NCBI GenBank assembly: GCA_963756575.1
Contig: CAVWOM010000018.1
Coordinates: forward strand, 186,001-250,000
Source: Palsa-504 sp963756575
Lineage (GTDB): Bacteria > Actinomycetota > Actinomycetes > Streptosporangiales > Streptosporangiaceae
Length of the DNA stretch: 64,000 nucleotides
Direction of reading: 5' to 3'
In this document: positions 1-8,307 of the stretch, one piece after another
How the letters are laid out: the number at the start of each line of letters is the position of its first letter
How positions within the stretch are numbered: the first letter of the stretch is position 1
Position numbers and translations under genes: made by a program
Notes under the pieces: model-generated
Databases searched by the model: none
Told to the model about the DNA's origin: nothing
What the model saw: only the letters and a program-made list of their open reading frames with translations

Positions 1-21
1 TACCAGCCGATCCAGGCTTAG

Positions 22-702
22 ATGAGCCGGGTGTCCCGCGCGGGGGTCTTGGCCGCCTGTCGCGACGGGATCACGGTGATCTGCGAGCTGGCCGCTCAGT
101 TCACTGAGGCGACCTGGCTCGCGGCGACGCCGTGCGCCGAATGGCGGGCATCCGATCTGGCCGGGCACTTGCGGTGCGTGGCCGATGACTACCACGAGTA
201 CCTCGACGACGCCCCGGACAGCAGGCTGGCCCGGCTGATGTCCGCCAGCGCGTCCGCGCAATCCCTGGCCCGGAAGCTGGCCCGGCAGAACTCGGCCGAG
301 CTCGCCGCGCTGCCCGACGTGCCCGGGCCCGAGCACATCAAGGCGTTCGCCGAGTCGGCGCGTTCCTACGGCCGGCGGCTGCCGCCGTCCTGGGACCTGC
401 CGCACCACACGTACGAGGGAACCCTCGTCACGGTGGGGGCGATGGCGGGCGCGGCCTGTGCCGAGTGGCACCTGCACGCGTGGGATCTGGCCCGGTCGCT
501 CGGCAAGGATTACCGCCCGGCCGATCCCGAGCTCGTGCTGACCGCGTGGCGGGCGGGCATGCCCCAGCTGTGGCCGGCGCACGCCGGGGCGGCGGAGGAT
601 ACGGACGATCCCTGGCATTTCCTGCTGATCGCGTCGGGCCGGGATCGAGCCTGGCCGCAGGTGTTAGAGTGGTCCGCCTTGAAACTAGGTGTGACTATCT
701 AA
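22..702 (+). CDS. Maleylpyruvate isomerase-fold (MDMPI_N) mycothiol-dependent family protein
   Basis: A 226-residue protein of the DinB-like maleylpyruvate isomerase N-terminal family. Members are thiol-dependent metalloenzymes that use mycothiol in actinomycetes. The N-terminal helix carries the family pattern ending in DLAGHL (His49), and a second histidine group, EWHLHAWDLA, lies near residue 150. These are the expected metal ligands of the four-helix bundle. Length is close to the usual 200-260 residues. The ATG follows directly after an in-frame TAG. The substrate cannot be told from sequence and no aromatic-catabolism genes are nearby, so a specific isomerase role is not supported. It ends 16 bases before a small membrane-protein pair. 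Confidence 0.75.
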   Translation: MSRVSRAGVLAACRDGITVICELAAQFTEATWLAATPCAEWRASDLAGHLRCVADDYHEYLDDAPDSRLARLMSASASAQSLARKLARQNSAELAALPDVPGPEHIKAFAESARSYGRRLPPSWDLPHHTYEGTLVTVGAMAGAACAEWHLHAWDLARSLGKDYRPADPELVLTAWRAGMPQLWPAHAGAAEDTDDPWHFLLIASGRDRAWPQVLEWSALKLGVTI

Positions 703-718
703 CTTCGGAGAGTTATCA

Positions 719-1390
719 ATGGCAATCGGCGGGATCCTGGGCCCGGTACGGCAGTACGTGTCCGGATTGTGCGCCGCCACCCTGGGGCTGTGCGCAGCCG
801 GCTGGCTGGCGCTGGCCCCGGTGGCGTTCGGTTACCGGAGGGCCCTGCCCAGTTCGGCCCTGCACCGGGCGTTGCTGGCCGACTGGGCCACCGGAGCCGC
901 GCTCGGGGTGGTGTCGCTGGCCACGCTGCTGGCCTGGGTCGTGGCCTGGCGCCGCAAGCTGCGCGCCGACGGGGTAGTGGCCCCGTCCTCGCGGCGGCAG
1001 GCCTGGCGCGAGGCCCGGACCCGGCGCAGGCAGGAGCGCGACGGGGTGCGGGCGGCTGACGTCGCCGAGCCCGCGGCACCCGCGCCCGATCCGGCGCGGG
1101 TGCTCAGCGAACTGCGGGCCCTGCTGATCCCGTTGCTGGACGAGGCGGAGGCCGCTCGCGAAGAGCCCGTTAACGAGGAACCCGCTCACGAGGAACCCGC
1201 TCACGAGGAGCCCGGTCACGCCGAGGCCAGGCCCGGCGCGCCGGCCAGCGACGGTGATGCCAGGGCCAGGTACGCCGAACCGGTTTCGGCCGTCCCGCAG
1301 CCCCGCCCCGGCGGCCTGGCCGCCATGGAATCCATGCTGGCGGGCGCGGAACTGCTGATGGTGGCCTGCGGCGAGGAGGAGGCGTGGTGA
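719..1390 (+). CDS. Hypothetical two-TM membrane protein with Glu-Pro repeat tail
   Basis: A 223-residue protein that I do not recognise. It begins with two hydrophobic segments (about residues 13-35 and 55-80), so the long C-terminal part probably lies in the cytoplasm. Around residues 145-170 a 15-base unit is repeated about four times and encodes variants of EEPAH, giving an acidic proline-rich stretch. A GGAGAG ribosome-binding site lies 7 bases upstream of the ATG. Its last bases overlap the GTG start of the next small membrane gene, so the two are probably translationally coupled. Confident as a coding gene, no function assigned. Confidence 0.6.
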   Translation: MAIGGILGPVRQYVSGLCAATLGLCAAGWLALAPVAFGYRRALPSSALHRALLADWATGAALGVVSLATLLAWVVAWRRKLRADGVVAPSSRRQAWREARTRRRQERDGVRAADVAEPAAPAPDPARVLSELRALLIPLLDEAEAAREEPVNEEPAHEEPAHEEPGHAEARPGAPASDGDARARYAEPVSAVPQPRPGGLAAMESMLAGAELLMVACGEEEAW

Positions 1391-1626
1391 GCAGGGGAGC
1401 GCTGGCCGGCCTGGCCGTCATCTTCGCGATCGGGGCGTGGCTGGTCGCGGCGCCGTTCGTGCTGCGGTATCAGCCGCCCGGAGCCCGCTGGACGGGCGCG
1501 GCCCGGCTGGACGTCGCCGTCGGCGCGGCCCTGGCGGTAGCCGCCGCCGCTGCCTTCCTCACGGCGCTGGCCGGGCGCGTCGGCGACCTGTACGCGCGGG
1601 CGGAGCCCGACCCGGCGGCGGAGTAA
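1384..1626 (+). CDS. Small two-TM membrane protein (SPW-like)
   Basis: An 80-residue protein with two hydrophobic segments (about residues 7-27 and 45-64) and a polar tail. The first segment contains a W-x4-APFVLRY pattern that loosely resembles the SPW repeat of small actinobacterial membrane proteins. The resemblance is weak. Its GTG start overlaps the last 7 bases of the preceding gene, an arrangement typical of translational coupling, so the two probably act together. Function unknown. Confidence 0.5.
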   Translation: MVSRGALAGLAVIFAIGAWLVAAPFVLRYQPPGARWTGAARLDVAVGAALAVAAAAAFLTALAGRVGDLYARAEPDPAAE

Positions 1627-1685
1627 ACCTGCCGAGCTCGCCTGACCGCGTACGCTGAGAGGAGCCGCACAGGAAGGCGATCACG

Positions 1686-2012
1686 GTGACGGTGCTGGGC
1701 AGCCTGCTGGCCATGCTGGCCGGGCTGCTCCGTGACCTCATCCCCTGGTCCCAGCTGGCGAGCCCCTCCGGCCTGACCGCGGTAGCAGGCGCCGTCCTGG
1801 CCGGGGCCATGTTCGCGGCGGTCCTGGCCCTGCTGATCTCGGTGGCCGGCCCGTCCCGCGCGACCGCCGCGCTCCCGCTGACGCGCCGCGCCTCGGCGCT
1901 GCGGGAGAAGTCCTGGCGCGCGGCGTTCCTGCGGCAGCGTGATCCCGCCGCGGCCGGCCAGCCCAAGCCCAGAGCACCCTCGGCGGCCCCGGCGGCCGCC
2001 ATCCTCCGCTGA
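1686..2012 (+). CDS. DUF6412 family protein
   Basis: A 108-residue protein with two hydrophobic segments (about residues 5-20 and 30-52) followed by a conserved-looking basic tail with TRRASALREKSW and RQRDP motifs. This layout matches DUF6412, a small actinobacterial family regularly encoded just upstream of a second YidC-like insertase, as it is here. GTG start with AGGAAGG upstream. Its role is unknown; the pairing suggests it helps or depends on the insertase. The 115 bases to the next gene contain imperfect repeats of CCAGCCCTG/GCTTCGCTGA-like words and no obvious gene. Confidence 0.7.
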   Translation: MTVLGSLLAMLAGLLRDLIPWSQLASPSGLTAVAGAVLAGAMFAAVLALLISVAGPSRATAALPLTRRASALREKSWRAAFLRQRDPAAAGQPKPRAPSAAPAAAILR

Positions 2013-2127
2013 CCCAGCCCTGCTGGCCTTCGCCTGGCTGATCCCAGCCCTGGCTCTGCTTCGCTGACCCGCGGGCCTCGCGGCCGCTTCCAGCCCTCAT
2101 CCCTCGCAGCTGGAAGGCCGTTGCCTC

Positions 2128-2967
2128 ATGTTCAGTTTCCTCGGCGTCCCGGTGGACGCTGCTTACCATCTCGTCTCCGGTCTGACCGGTATCCTCACGC
2201 CCGTCCTCGGTGCCCTGGCCGCTGTGGCCGCGATCATCGTGTTCACCATGGCGGTCCGGGTCCTGCTCCTGCCGCTGAGCCTGCGCGCCCTGCGCGGGCA
2301 GGCGGCCCAGGCCCGGCTCGCCCCGCAGTTGCAGGCGCTGCGCCGCCAGCACGGCCAGCAGCCGGAACGGCTGCAGCGCGAGCTGGCCGCGCTGTACCGG
2401 CGGGAGGGGACCTCCATGTTCGCCGGCTTCGCCCCGCTGCTGCTGCAGTGGCCGTTCCTGTCGGTCATGTACCTGCTGTTCCGGTCGCCGCAGGTCGGCG
2501 GGACGGCGAACACGCTGCTCGCCCGGGACCTGCTCGGCGTGCCGCTCGGCATGCACTGGCTCAGCGGGGCCGGTGCGGCGAGCGGGCAGGGAGCGGTGTT
2601 CCTCGGCGTGTTCGCCCTGCTCGCTGGCCTGTGCTGGCTGTCGGCCCGGCTCGGCCGGCTGATGGCGGCCCCGGGCCGCGAGGGAGCCGCCGCCCCGGCC
2701 GGCGGCTCCGGGCTGCTGGCCCGGACGCTGCCGTACCTGACCGTGGTCATCGCGGCCTTCGCCCCGCTGGCGGCGGGAATCTACCTGCTCACGTCGCTGG
2801 CCTGGTCCCTGGGCGAGCGCACGCTCTACTGGCGGCGGGCCACGGGGAAGGGAGGCTGGACCGCTCTCAGCACCAACCGCGGTGTTCCACGGCCGGAGGT
2901 TCCCTCCGGAGCGGCCCAGCTGCCCCAGTCTCGCTCGCCGCGCCGTCCCGCCGCGTCGGGGAAATAA
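2128..2967 (+). CDS. yidC: YidC/Oxa1 family membrane protein insertase
   Basis: A 279-residue polytopic membrane protein of the YidC/Oxa1/Alb3 family, which inserts and folds proteins in the cytoplasmic membrane. After a first TM segment (about 20-50) comes the conserved positively charged cytoplasmic loop (KLAPQLQALRRQHG-like, about 65-95). This is followed by the typical MFAGFAPLLLQWPFL segment and further TM helices near 150, 175 and 215. It lacks the large periplasmic domain of proteobacterial YidC and is shorter than the main actinobacterial YidC next to rnpA, so it is probably a secondary paralogue. It pairs with the DUF6412 gene upstream. Confidence 0.85.
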   Translation: MFSFLGVPVDAAYHLVSGLTGILTPVLGALAAVAAIIVFTMAVRVLLLPLSLRALRGQAAQARLAPQLQALRRQHGQQPERLQRELAALYRREGTSMFAGFAPLLLQWPFLSVMYLLFRSPQVGGTANTLLARDLLGVPLGMHWLSGAGAASGQGAVFLGVFALLAGLCWLSARLGRLMAAPGREGAAAPAGGSGLLARTLPYLTVVIAAFAPLAAGIYLLTSLAWSLGERTLYWRRATGKGGWTALSTNRGVPRPEVPSGAAQLPQSRSPRRPAASGK

Positions 2968-2974
2968 CCGATTT

Positions 2975-3012
2975 GCATACCTAGGTCTGACTGCGGCCGG
3001 ATCTAGGTATGC
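2975..3012. terminator. Perfect 10-bp inverted repeat between convergent genes
   Basis: GCATACCTAG at 2975-2984 and its exact complement CTAGGTATGC at 3003-3012, with an 18-base spacer. It lies in the 64-base gap between the stop codons of yidC and the convergent DUF885 gene, which suggests a bidirectional terminator. The arms are much less GC-rich than the genome and there is no T tract, so an alternative role as a protein-binding palindrome is possible. Confidence 0.45.
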
Positions 3013-3031
3013 CAGCGCCGCCGGCTGCCGC

Positions 3032-4696
3032 TCACGCACCGACCAGCGTGCGCAGCAGCCGGGCCGGCGGTGACCCGTGCGCCAGCATGCGGTCGTGCAG
3101 CTGCTGGTCGGTCAGGGCCGGGTCGGCCGCCCTCAGGTCGGCCGCCAGGTCCGAGACCTCGCTGTACCCGACGTAGTAGGTGGACAGCTGGCCGGAGGTG
3201 AGCTGGGCCCGCCGCCACTTGCCCGCGGCCTCGCCTTCCTCCTGGTAGCCGCGGCCGGTCATCAGGGCCATGGCTTCCGCCTCGGTCATGCCGTGCGCGT
3301 GGATCCGGGCGTCCAGGATGGCGTTGATGATCGTGCGGAGCTGCATCTTGAGCTGCTGCATCCGGACCGCGCGCGGATCGCCGTCGCCCGGGTACTCCTG
3401 CTCCGCCATGATCCGCTCGGTGTAGACCGCCCAGCCCTCGATGAACGACCCGGACCGCAGCGCCGCCCGGATCGCCGTGTCCGATCCAGCGAACCGGCGG
3501 GAATGCTGCAGCTGCAGGTAGTGGCCCGGCATGGCCTCGTGCACCATCAGGTTGTGGATCATGTGCCGGTTGTACTCGCGGTAGAACGAGGTGACTCGCT
3601 CGGCGGTCCAGTCCGCCGGAGTCGGCGAGACCGCGATGAACGTCGGCAGCGGTGCCTGCTCGAGCGGGCCGGGGGAGTCGCAGTAGGCCACCGCGACCCC
3701 GCGGTCGATTTCCGGCATCACGATCAGCTCGACCGGATCGTCATAGACCGTGGCCAGCCGGCGATCGGTCACGAACGCGGTCTGCGCGGCCAGGGCAGCG
3801 CGGCAGAACTGCAGGATGCTGGCGTCGTCGGGAACGTCCTGGGCTAGCTGGCCGAGCACCTGCCGGACCACCCCGGGGCTGGCCGTGCCGGCGATCTGCG
3901 CGGCCTGCTCGGCGATCTGCCCGGTCACCTGGTCCAGGTCGGACTGGGCCCGGGCCAGAACGGCGTCCGCGTCCGCCGTGGCGTTCAGCGTGAGCGACAG
4001 CTTGCGGGCGAACCGCTCCGGCCCGATCCTCGGGTCGGCGAAGTCGCCATCTGAGCCCGACTGAGCCGAGGCCAGCCGCGCGGCGAGCCAGTCACGGTGC
4101 CCGGCGAGTGCCTCGAGCGCGGCCGGGCGGACCTGGGCGAGCGGCCCGGCGCACTGCGGGGCCGCCTCGAGCGCGGCGTCGATGTCCTTGCTGATCAGCG
4201 CGATCGTCCCGTCGAACTGCCCGATCGCGGTCTCCAGGTGTACCCGGGGCATCCGCCCGAGCTGCCGCCGCGCCTCGGCCAGGGCCGCGGGGACCTGCGC
4301 CAGCCGGGCGGCCACGGAGTTCAGCCGCTCGGCCAGCGGCGCGAAATCCCGGGCCAGCAACGGGTAGATGGCCCGGCCCGGGTTGGCCAGCAGCGGGTTC
4401 CAGGTGTGCTCACGCAGTTCGTCGATCTCGAACACCCGCCGCGCCACGCTGTTGGCCATCATCGCGGCGTCGACCCGGTGCTCGGCCGACAGGGCGGCCT
4501 GGTCGACGGCGGCGAGGCGCCGGTCCCAGGCGCCGAGCGCACGGCGTTCGTCCTCCAGTGCCGGGGCCGAGGGATCGGGCAGGCGCGCGTCGAACCGGTG
4601 GTCGCCCAGGTCCGTGGCGCTGTCCGGGTGCCGTTCGGCGTGATCGTCCAGGAACTCCCGCGCCAGCCCGGCGAACTCGGTGTCGGCTTCGCTCAT
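3032..4696 (-). CDS. DUF885 family protein (peptidase-like)
   Basis: A 554-residue protein of the DUF885 family, large alpha-helical proteins thought to be zinc metallopeptidases. The key signature is VHEAMPGHYLQLQH near residues 383-396: an HExxxxH arrangement with a downstream His, followed by the family's EGWAVYTE motif near residue 420 that provides a further acidic ligand. Length is typical (about 550). No signal peptide is visible, so it probably acts in the cytoplasm. It stands alone on the minus strand between convergent and co-oriented neighbours. ATG start. The substrate is unknown. Confidence 0.8.
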   Translation of the reverse strand: MSEADTEFAGLAREFLDDHAERHPDSATDLGDHRFDARLPDPSAPALEDERRALGAWDRRLAAVDQAALSAEHRVDAAMMANSVARRVFEIDELREHTWNPLLANPGRAIYPLLARDFAPLAERLNSVAARLAQVPAALAEARRQLGRMPRVHLETAIGQFDGTIALISKDIDAALEAAPQCAGPLAQVRPAALEALAGHRDWLAARLASAQSGSDGDFADPRIGPERFARKLSLTLNATADADAVLARAQSDLDQVTGQIAEQAAQIAGTASPGVVRQVLGQLAQDVPDDASILQFCRAALAAQTAFVTDRRLATVYDDPVELIVMPEIDRGVAVAYCDSPGPLEQAPLPTFIAVSPTPADWTAERVTSFYREYNRHMIHNLMVHEAMPGHYLQLQHSRRFAGSDTAIRAALRSGSFIEGWAVYTERIMAEQEYPGDGDPRAVRMQQLKMQLRTIINAILDARIHAHGMTEAEAMALMTGRGYQEEGEAAGKWRRAQLTSGQLSTYYVGYSEVSDLAADLRAADPALTDQQLHDRMLAHGSPPARLLRTLVGA

Positions 4697-4789
4697 GACG
4701 CCTCCGTCCGTTGCCTTCGCCTACCGTAGCCAACCGGCCGGCGGCCCGGCGCGCTGGCCGCCGCCGGCCGTGCCCTCGGCGGTCGGTCC

Positions 4790-6529
4790 TCAGGAGCCGC
4801 TGACGGTGACCAGGGCAGCCGGGTAGCCGGAGGCGCCGTTAGGCTCCGGCGGGGCCTGGGCCGGGGTCTGGGTGTAGCCGGACTGGTCGGTGGCCCGGGC
4901 CTCGATGATGTGGTGTCCCGCGGTGGCCGGCCACTCCCAGACCCACTGCCGCCAGGTGTCGATGCCCGGCACCGAGGCCAGCCGCGCCTCGTGCCACGGG
5001 CCGTTGTCGACCCGCACCTCCACCGCGGCGATGCCCTGGTGCTGTGCCCACGCCACCCCGGCCACCGGCGTCCGGCCCGGGCGGAGCGACGCGTTGATCG
5101 CGGGCACGTCGATCCTGGATTCGGTCTTGATCGGCGCCTGCTGCGACCAGCCGCGCGAGGACCAGTAGGCGGTGGCCGAGGCGAACGTGGTGACCTCGAT
5201 GTCGGTCACCCACTTGGTCGCGGACACGTAGCCGTACAGGCCGGGGATCACCATCCGGGCCGGGAAGCCGTGCGCGACCGGCAGGGCCGTGCCGTTCATC
5301 GCGACGGCGAGCAGCGCGTCCCGGCCGTCCAGCACGACCTGCAGCGGGGTGCCCGAGGTGAATCCGTCGACCGAAGTGCAGAGCAGCTGGTCAGCGCCCG
5401 CCAGCGGGCCGGCCTCCCGGATTAGCGCGGCCAGGCTGGCGCCGAGCCACTTGGCGTTGCCCACGTAGGGGCCGCCCACCGGGTCGGACACGCAGGTGAG
5501 CGTCACGTAGTCCTCGATGAGCGGGCGCTTGAGCAGCTCGGCGAAGTTGATGGTGACCTGGCGGCGGACCATCCCGTGAATGCGCAGCTGCCAGGTCGCC
5601 GGGCTGACCTGCGGCAGGATCAGGGCGGTGTCGACCCGGTAGAAGCTGCCGTTCGGGGTGATGAACGAGCTGAGACCGGGGACGTTCAGGTCGCTGCCGG
5701 CCGGCAGCGGCGGCGCCGGGACGGCGGGACGGGGGAAGCGCAGGGCGGCTCGTGCCTGGGTGACGTCGCGCTGCGTCATCAGCTCGCGGCCAGCGAAGAC
5801 TCCGGCGGCCGCGGCCGCCGCGGCGACGCCGCTGGTGACCAGGAACCGCCGCCGCGCGGGCCCGCGCGGCGGCCCCTGATCGTCCGGGTTGGGCAGGAAG
5901 GTGAAGGAGGGGCCGGGCGGTTCGGGGCCGTCCGGCGCCCCGGGGGCCCCAGGGGCCCCAGGGGCCGAGGGCAGGTCCGGCGGGGTCAGGTCCTCGGGCG
6001 AGACCGGTAGGGCGGGCCGGGGCGCCGGGGGGCCGGGTGAGCTGCGGGCCACCGGAGTGCTCAGCCGGTTCGCCGCGCGGGCCAGCCGGCTGAGCGTGAA
6101 CGCCCCGGCCGCGGCGCCGGCCAGCGTGGGCACGGTGTACTCCGCGCTGAAACCGGGCCGTTCGAAGGCAGCCAGCAGGCCGATGACGGCGAAGAGCGCG
6201 AGCCCCCACAGCCCGGTCGAGAGCCGGCGCACCGCCAGGACCCCGATCCTCGCCGCGTACAGGGCGAGCAGCACCAGGATGCCGCCGAGCAGCACGGTCT
6301 TGTCGTGGGAGCCGAACGTCGAGATGGCGAAGTTCTTGACCGGCGCCGGCGTGAGGTCGATGGCGGTCTGGCCTACCGCGAGCACCGGCGAGCTTTGCGG
6401 CACGGTCAGCCCGGCGGCGAACTGGGCCGTGCCGATCGCGACCGCCCCCGTGAGCACGCCGACCGCCGCTCCGGCGAGGACGTGCGGGGCCCGGGGCGGG
6501 TCATCATCAGGAGCGGATGCTGGTGTCAT
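4790..6529 (-). CDS. Membrane-anchored molybdopterin-dependent oxidoreductase (sulfite oxidase fold)
   Basis: A 579-residue protein. The N-terminal part (about residues 15-165) has four to five hydrophobic helices. A Pro/Gly/Ala-rich linker follows (about 165-220, with repeated GAP triplets) and then RRRFLVTSG plus an Ala-rich hydrophobic stretch (about 226-250) that resembles an internal twin-arginine anchor. The rest is the sulfite-oxidase-type molybdopterin domain with the cofactor-binding Cys in LTCVSDPVGG (about 346), then the Mo-co dimerisation domain. This fusion is known in actinomycetes; the catalytic domain should face outside. The open frame continues upstream to about 7183, but that part is antisense to the next gene, so I chose the ATG that precedes the first hydrophobic helix. 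Confidence 0.82.
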   Translation of the reverse strand: MTPASAPDDDPPRAPHVLAGAAVGVLTGAVAIGTAQFAAGLTVPQSSPVLAVGQTAIDLTPAPVKNFAISTFGSHDKTVLLGGILVLLALYAARIGVLAVRRLSTGLWGLALFAVIGLLAAFERPGFSAEYTVPTLAGAAAGAFTLSRLARAANRLSTPVARSSPGPPAPRPALPVSPEDLTPPDLPSAPGAPGAPGAPDGPEPPGPSFTFLPNPDDQGPPRGPARRRFLVTSGVAAAAAAAGVFAGRELMTQRDVTQARAALRFPRPAVPAPPLPAGSDLNVPGLSSFITPNGSFYRVDTALILPQVSPATWQLRIHGMVRRQVTINFAELLKRPLIEDYVTLTCVSDPVGGPYVGNAKWLGASLAALIREAGPLAGADQLLCTSVDGFTSGTPLQVVLDGRDALLAVAMNGTALPVAHGFPARMVIPGLYGYVSATKWVTDIEVTTFASATAYWSSRGWSQQAPIKTESRIDVPAINASLRPGRTPVAGVAWAQHQGIAAVEVRVDNGPWHEARLASVPGIDTWRQWVWEWPATAGHHIIEARATDQSGYTQTPAQAPPEPNGASGYPAALVTVSGS

Positions 6530-6677
6530 GGCGGAAGTCGCGGCTAGGCGCGTTTCCACGGTACCCGCCGCCGGGAGTTTCGTTAGCCCCGCGAAGATTT
6601 CACGGTTATTACTGCCGGGGTCGCGAGACTGCCGGGACGGACTCCGCAGGGCCTCGGTTGGACTAACGTTGGGATTC

Positions 6678-7418
6678 GTGAAGGCATCACCGCAGACCCA
6701 GCTCCGCCTGCTTGAACTGGCCGACCTGGACACCGAGCTCGCTCGTCTCGACCACCGCAGGCGCGGCCTCCCTGAAGTCGCCGAGCTGGCCCGCCTGGAG
6801 GCCAGGGCCAGCGAGCTGAAGGATGCCTTGGTGGGGACCGAAACCGACCTCGGCGACCTGGCCCGGGAGCAGACCCGGGCGGAACGCGACGTGGAGCAGG
6901 TCCGGGTCAGGATCGAGAAGGACCGGGCCCGGCTGGATGCCGGGCAGGTTTCCGCCGCCCGCGAGCTGGCGAGCCTGCAGTCGGAGATCGAGAACCTGCA
7001 CCGCAGGCAGGGTGATCTCGAAGAGGTCGTGCTCGAGCTGATGGAGCGGCAGGAGACGCTGGAAAGCCAGCAGGCCGAGCTGACCACGAGCCGGGAGAGC
7101 ATCGGCGGCGAGATGGCCGAGATAGCGGCCCGGCGGGACGCGGCCTTCGCCGAGATCGACGAGCAGGCGGCCAAGGCGTCCAACCAGCGGGACAGCGTCG
7201 CCGCCGACGTGCCCGCCGACCTGCTCGCGCTCTACGACCAGGTCCGCAAGTCCAAGGGCGTCGGCGCGGCCATGCTGCGGGCCGGCCGGTGCGAGGGATG
7301 CCACCTGAACGTCGACGCGGCGGACCTCAAGGTGATCCGGGCGTCGGCACCCGACGACGTGGTCAGGTGCGAGGAATGCCGGCGGATCCTGATCCGGACT
7401 CCGGAGTCTGGCCTCTAA
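6678..7418 (+). CDS. C4-type zinc-ribbon coiled-coil protein
   Basis: A 246-residue protein. Residues about 10-185 are a long coiled coil rich in Glu, Arg and Leu. The C-terminus has a four-cysteine zinc ribbon: CEGC near residue 216 and CEEC near residue 239. This is the actinobacterial family that is usually followed by an RNase H/acid phosphatase gene, and the next gene here starts one base after its stop. The family may bind nucleic acid, but this is unproven. GTG chosen as start because the coiled coil begins there; the longer open frame upstream is antisense to the molybdenum enzyme. Confidence 0.78.
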   Translation: MKASPQTQLRLLELADLDTELARLDHRRRGLPEVAELARLEARASELKDALVGTETDLGDLAREQTRAERDVEQVRVRIEKDRARLDAGQVSAARELASLQSEIENLHRRQGDLEEVVLELMERQETLESQQAELTTSRESIGGEMAEIAARRDAAFAEIDEQAAKASNQRDSVAADVPADLLALYDQVRKSKGVGAAMLRAGRCEGCHLNVDAADLKVIRASAPDDVVRCEECRRILIRTPESGL

Positions 7419-7419
7419 G

Positions 7420-8067
7420 GTGCGCGCCAGGTCCGCCTGGATGCCCGCCCAGAACGAGCCCGCGGTCACCCTGCTGCTCCGGCACGGCCAGACGCCGATG
7501 TCGGTGCAGAAGCGGTACGCGGGCCGGTCCGACGTGCCGCTGACCGACGCCGGGGCGGTGCAGGCGGCCGCCGCGGCCAAGCGGCTGGCGTCGGCGGGAA
7601 TCGACGTGATCGTGGCGTCACCGCTCCAGCGGGCAGTGCGGACGGCCGAGGCGGTGGCGGCGGTCACCGGCCTGCCGGTGGTGACCGATGACGGCTTCCG
7701 CGAGACCGACTTCGGTGACTGGGAGGGCCTGACGTTCGCCGAGGTACGCGAGCGCTGGCCGTCGGAGATGGCCACCTGGCTGGCCGACCCGGCGGTCGCG
7801 CCGCCCGGCGGTGAAAGCTTCGCCGAGGTCAGCGAACGGGTCACCGCCGCGCTGGGCCACGTGCTGGACGGCCGGGCCGGGCAGACCGTCCTGATCGTCA
7901 GCCATGTGACCCCGATCAAGACCCTGGTCGCCGCCGCCCTGCTCGCGCCGCCGCCGGCGCTTTTCCGGATGCACCTGGACGTGGCCGCGCTGTGCGAGAT
8001 CGACTGGTACGCCGACGGCCCCGCGATCCTGCGCTCCTTCAACGACACCGCCCACCTGAGTCAGTAG
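7420..8067 (+). CDS. Histidine phosphatase family protein (acid phosphatase part only)
   Basis: A 215-residue phosphoglycerate-mutase-like phosphatase. The catalytic LLRHGQT motif is near residues 18-25, a second Arg in SPLQRAVRT near 68, the acid in FRETDFGDWEG near 95 and the second catalytic His in VSHVTPIK near 165. In many actinomycetes the gene after the zinc-ribbon protein encodes a bifunctional RNase HI/acid phosphatase of about 370-400 residues; here the RNase H half is missing. The GTG at 7420 is one base from the preceding stop. An ATG at 7441 is an equally good start. Probably co-translated with the zinc-ribbon gene. Confidence 0.82.
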   Translation: MRARSAWMPAQNEPAVTLLLRHGQTPMSVQKRYAGRSDVPLTDAGAVQAAAAAKRLASAGIDVIVASPLQRAVRTAEAVAAVTGLPVVTDDGFRETDFGDWEGLTFAEVRERWPSEMATWLADPAVAPPGGESFAEVSERVTAALGHVLDGRAGQTVLIVSHVTPIKTLVAAALLAPPPALFRMHLDVAALCEIDWYADGPAILRSFNDTAHLSQ

Positions 8068-8139
8068 AACTGACACCAGCCGGGCCGCACCTCACCCGTC
8101 GTGGCCCTTTGGTTACTGAATCGCTCGGAAGGAAGCCAG

Positions 8140-8277
8140 ATGCGCTGGCGGCCCAGTAGAGGACGTCATCGTCACACTCACGGTGCAGGAGCACGTATGG
8201 GCTCGTCTAGGAGATCCGCGGTCATCGGCATCGTTTCGAAATTCCTGATACTGGGGGCCGCGCCTGGCAGTTCATGA
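8140..8277 (+). CDS. Possible 45-residue peptide
   Basis: A short open frame preceded by a good ribosome-binding site (AAGGAAG, 5 bases before the ATG). It encodes a basic N-terminal half rich in Arg and His and a hydrophobic C-terminal half (SAVIGIVSKFLILGAAPG). It is the only coding-like item in the 240-base gap between two convergent genes. Small size and ordinary composition mean it may be chance. Confidence 0.22.
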   Translation: MRWRPSRGRHRHTHGAGARMGSSRRSAVIGIVSKFLILGAAPGSS

Positions 8278-8307
8278 CTCATCCTCATTCGTGGCCCCGG
8301 CTACGTT

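Noticed and set aside
6530..7183. N-terminal extension of the molybdenum oxidoreductase frame
   Set aside because: Ser/Arg-rich and antisense to the zinc-ribbon gene; the membrane domain begins at the ATG at 6529.
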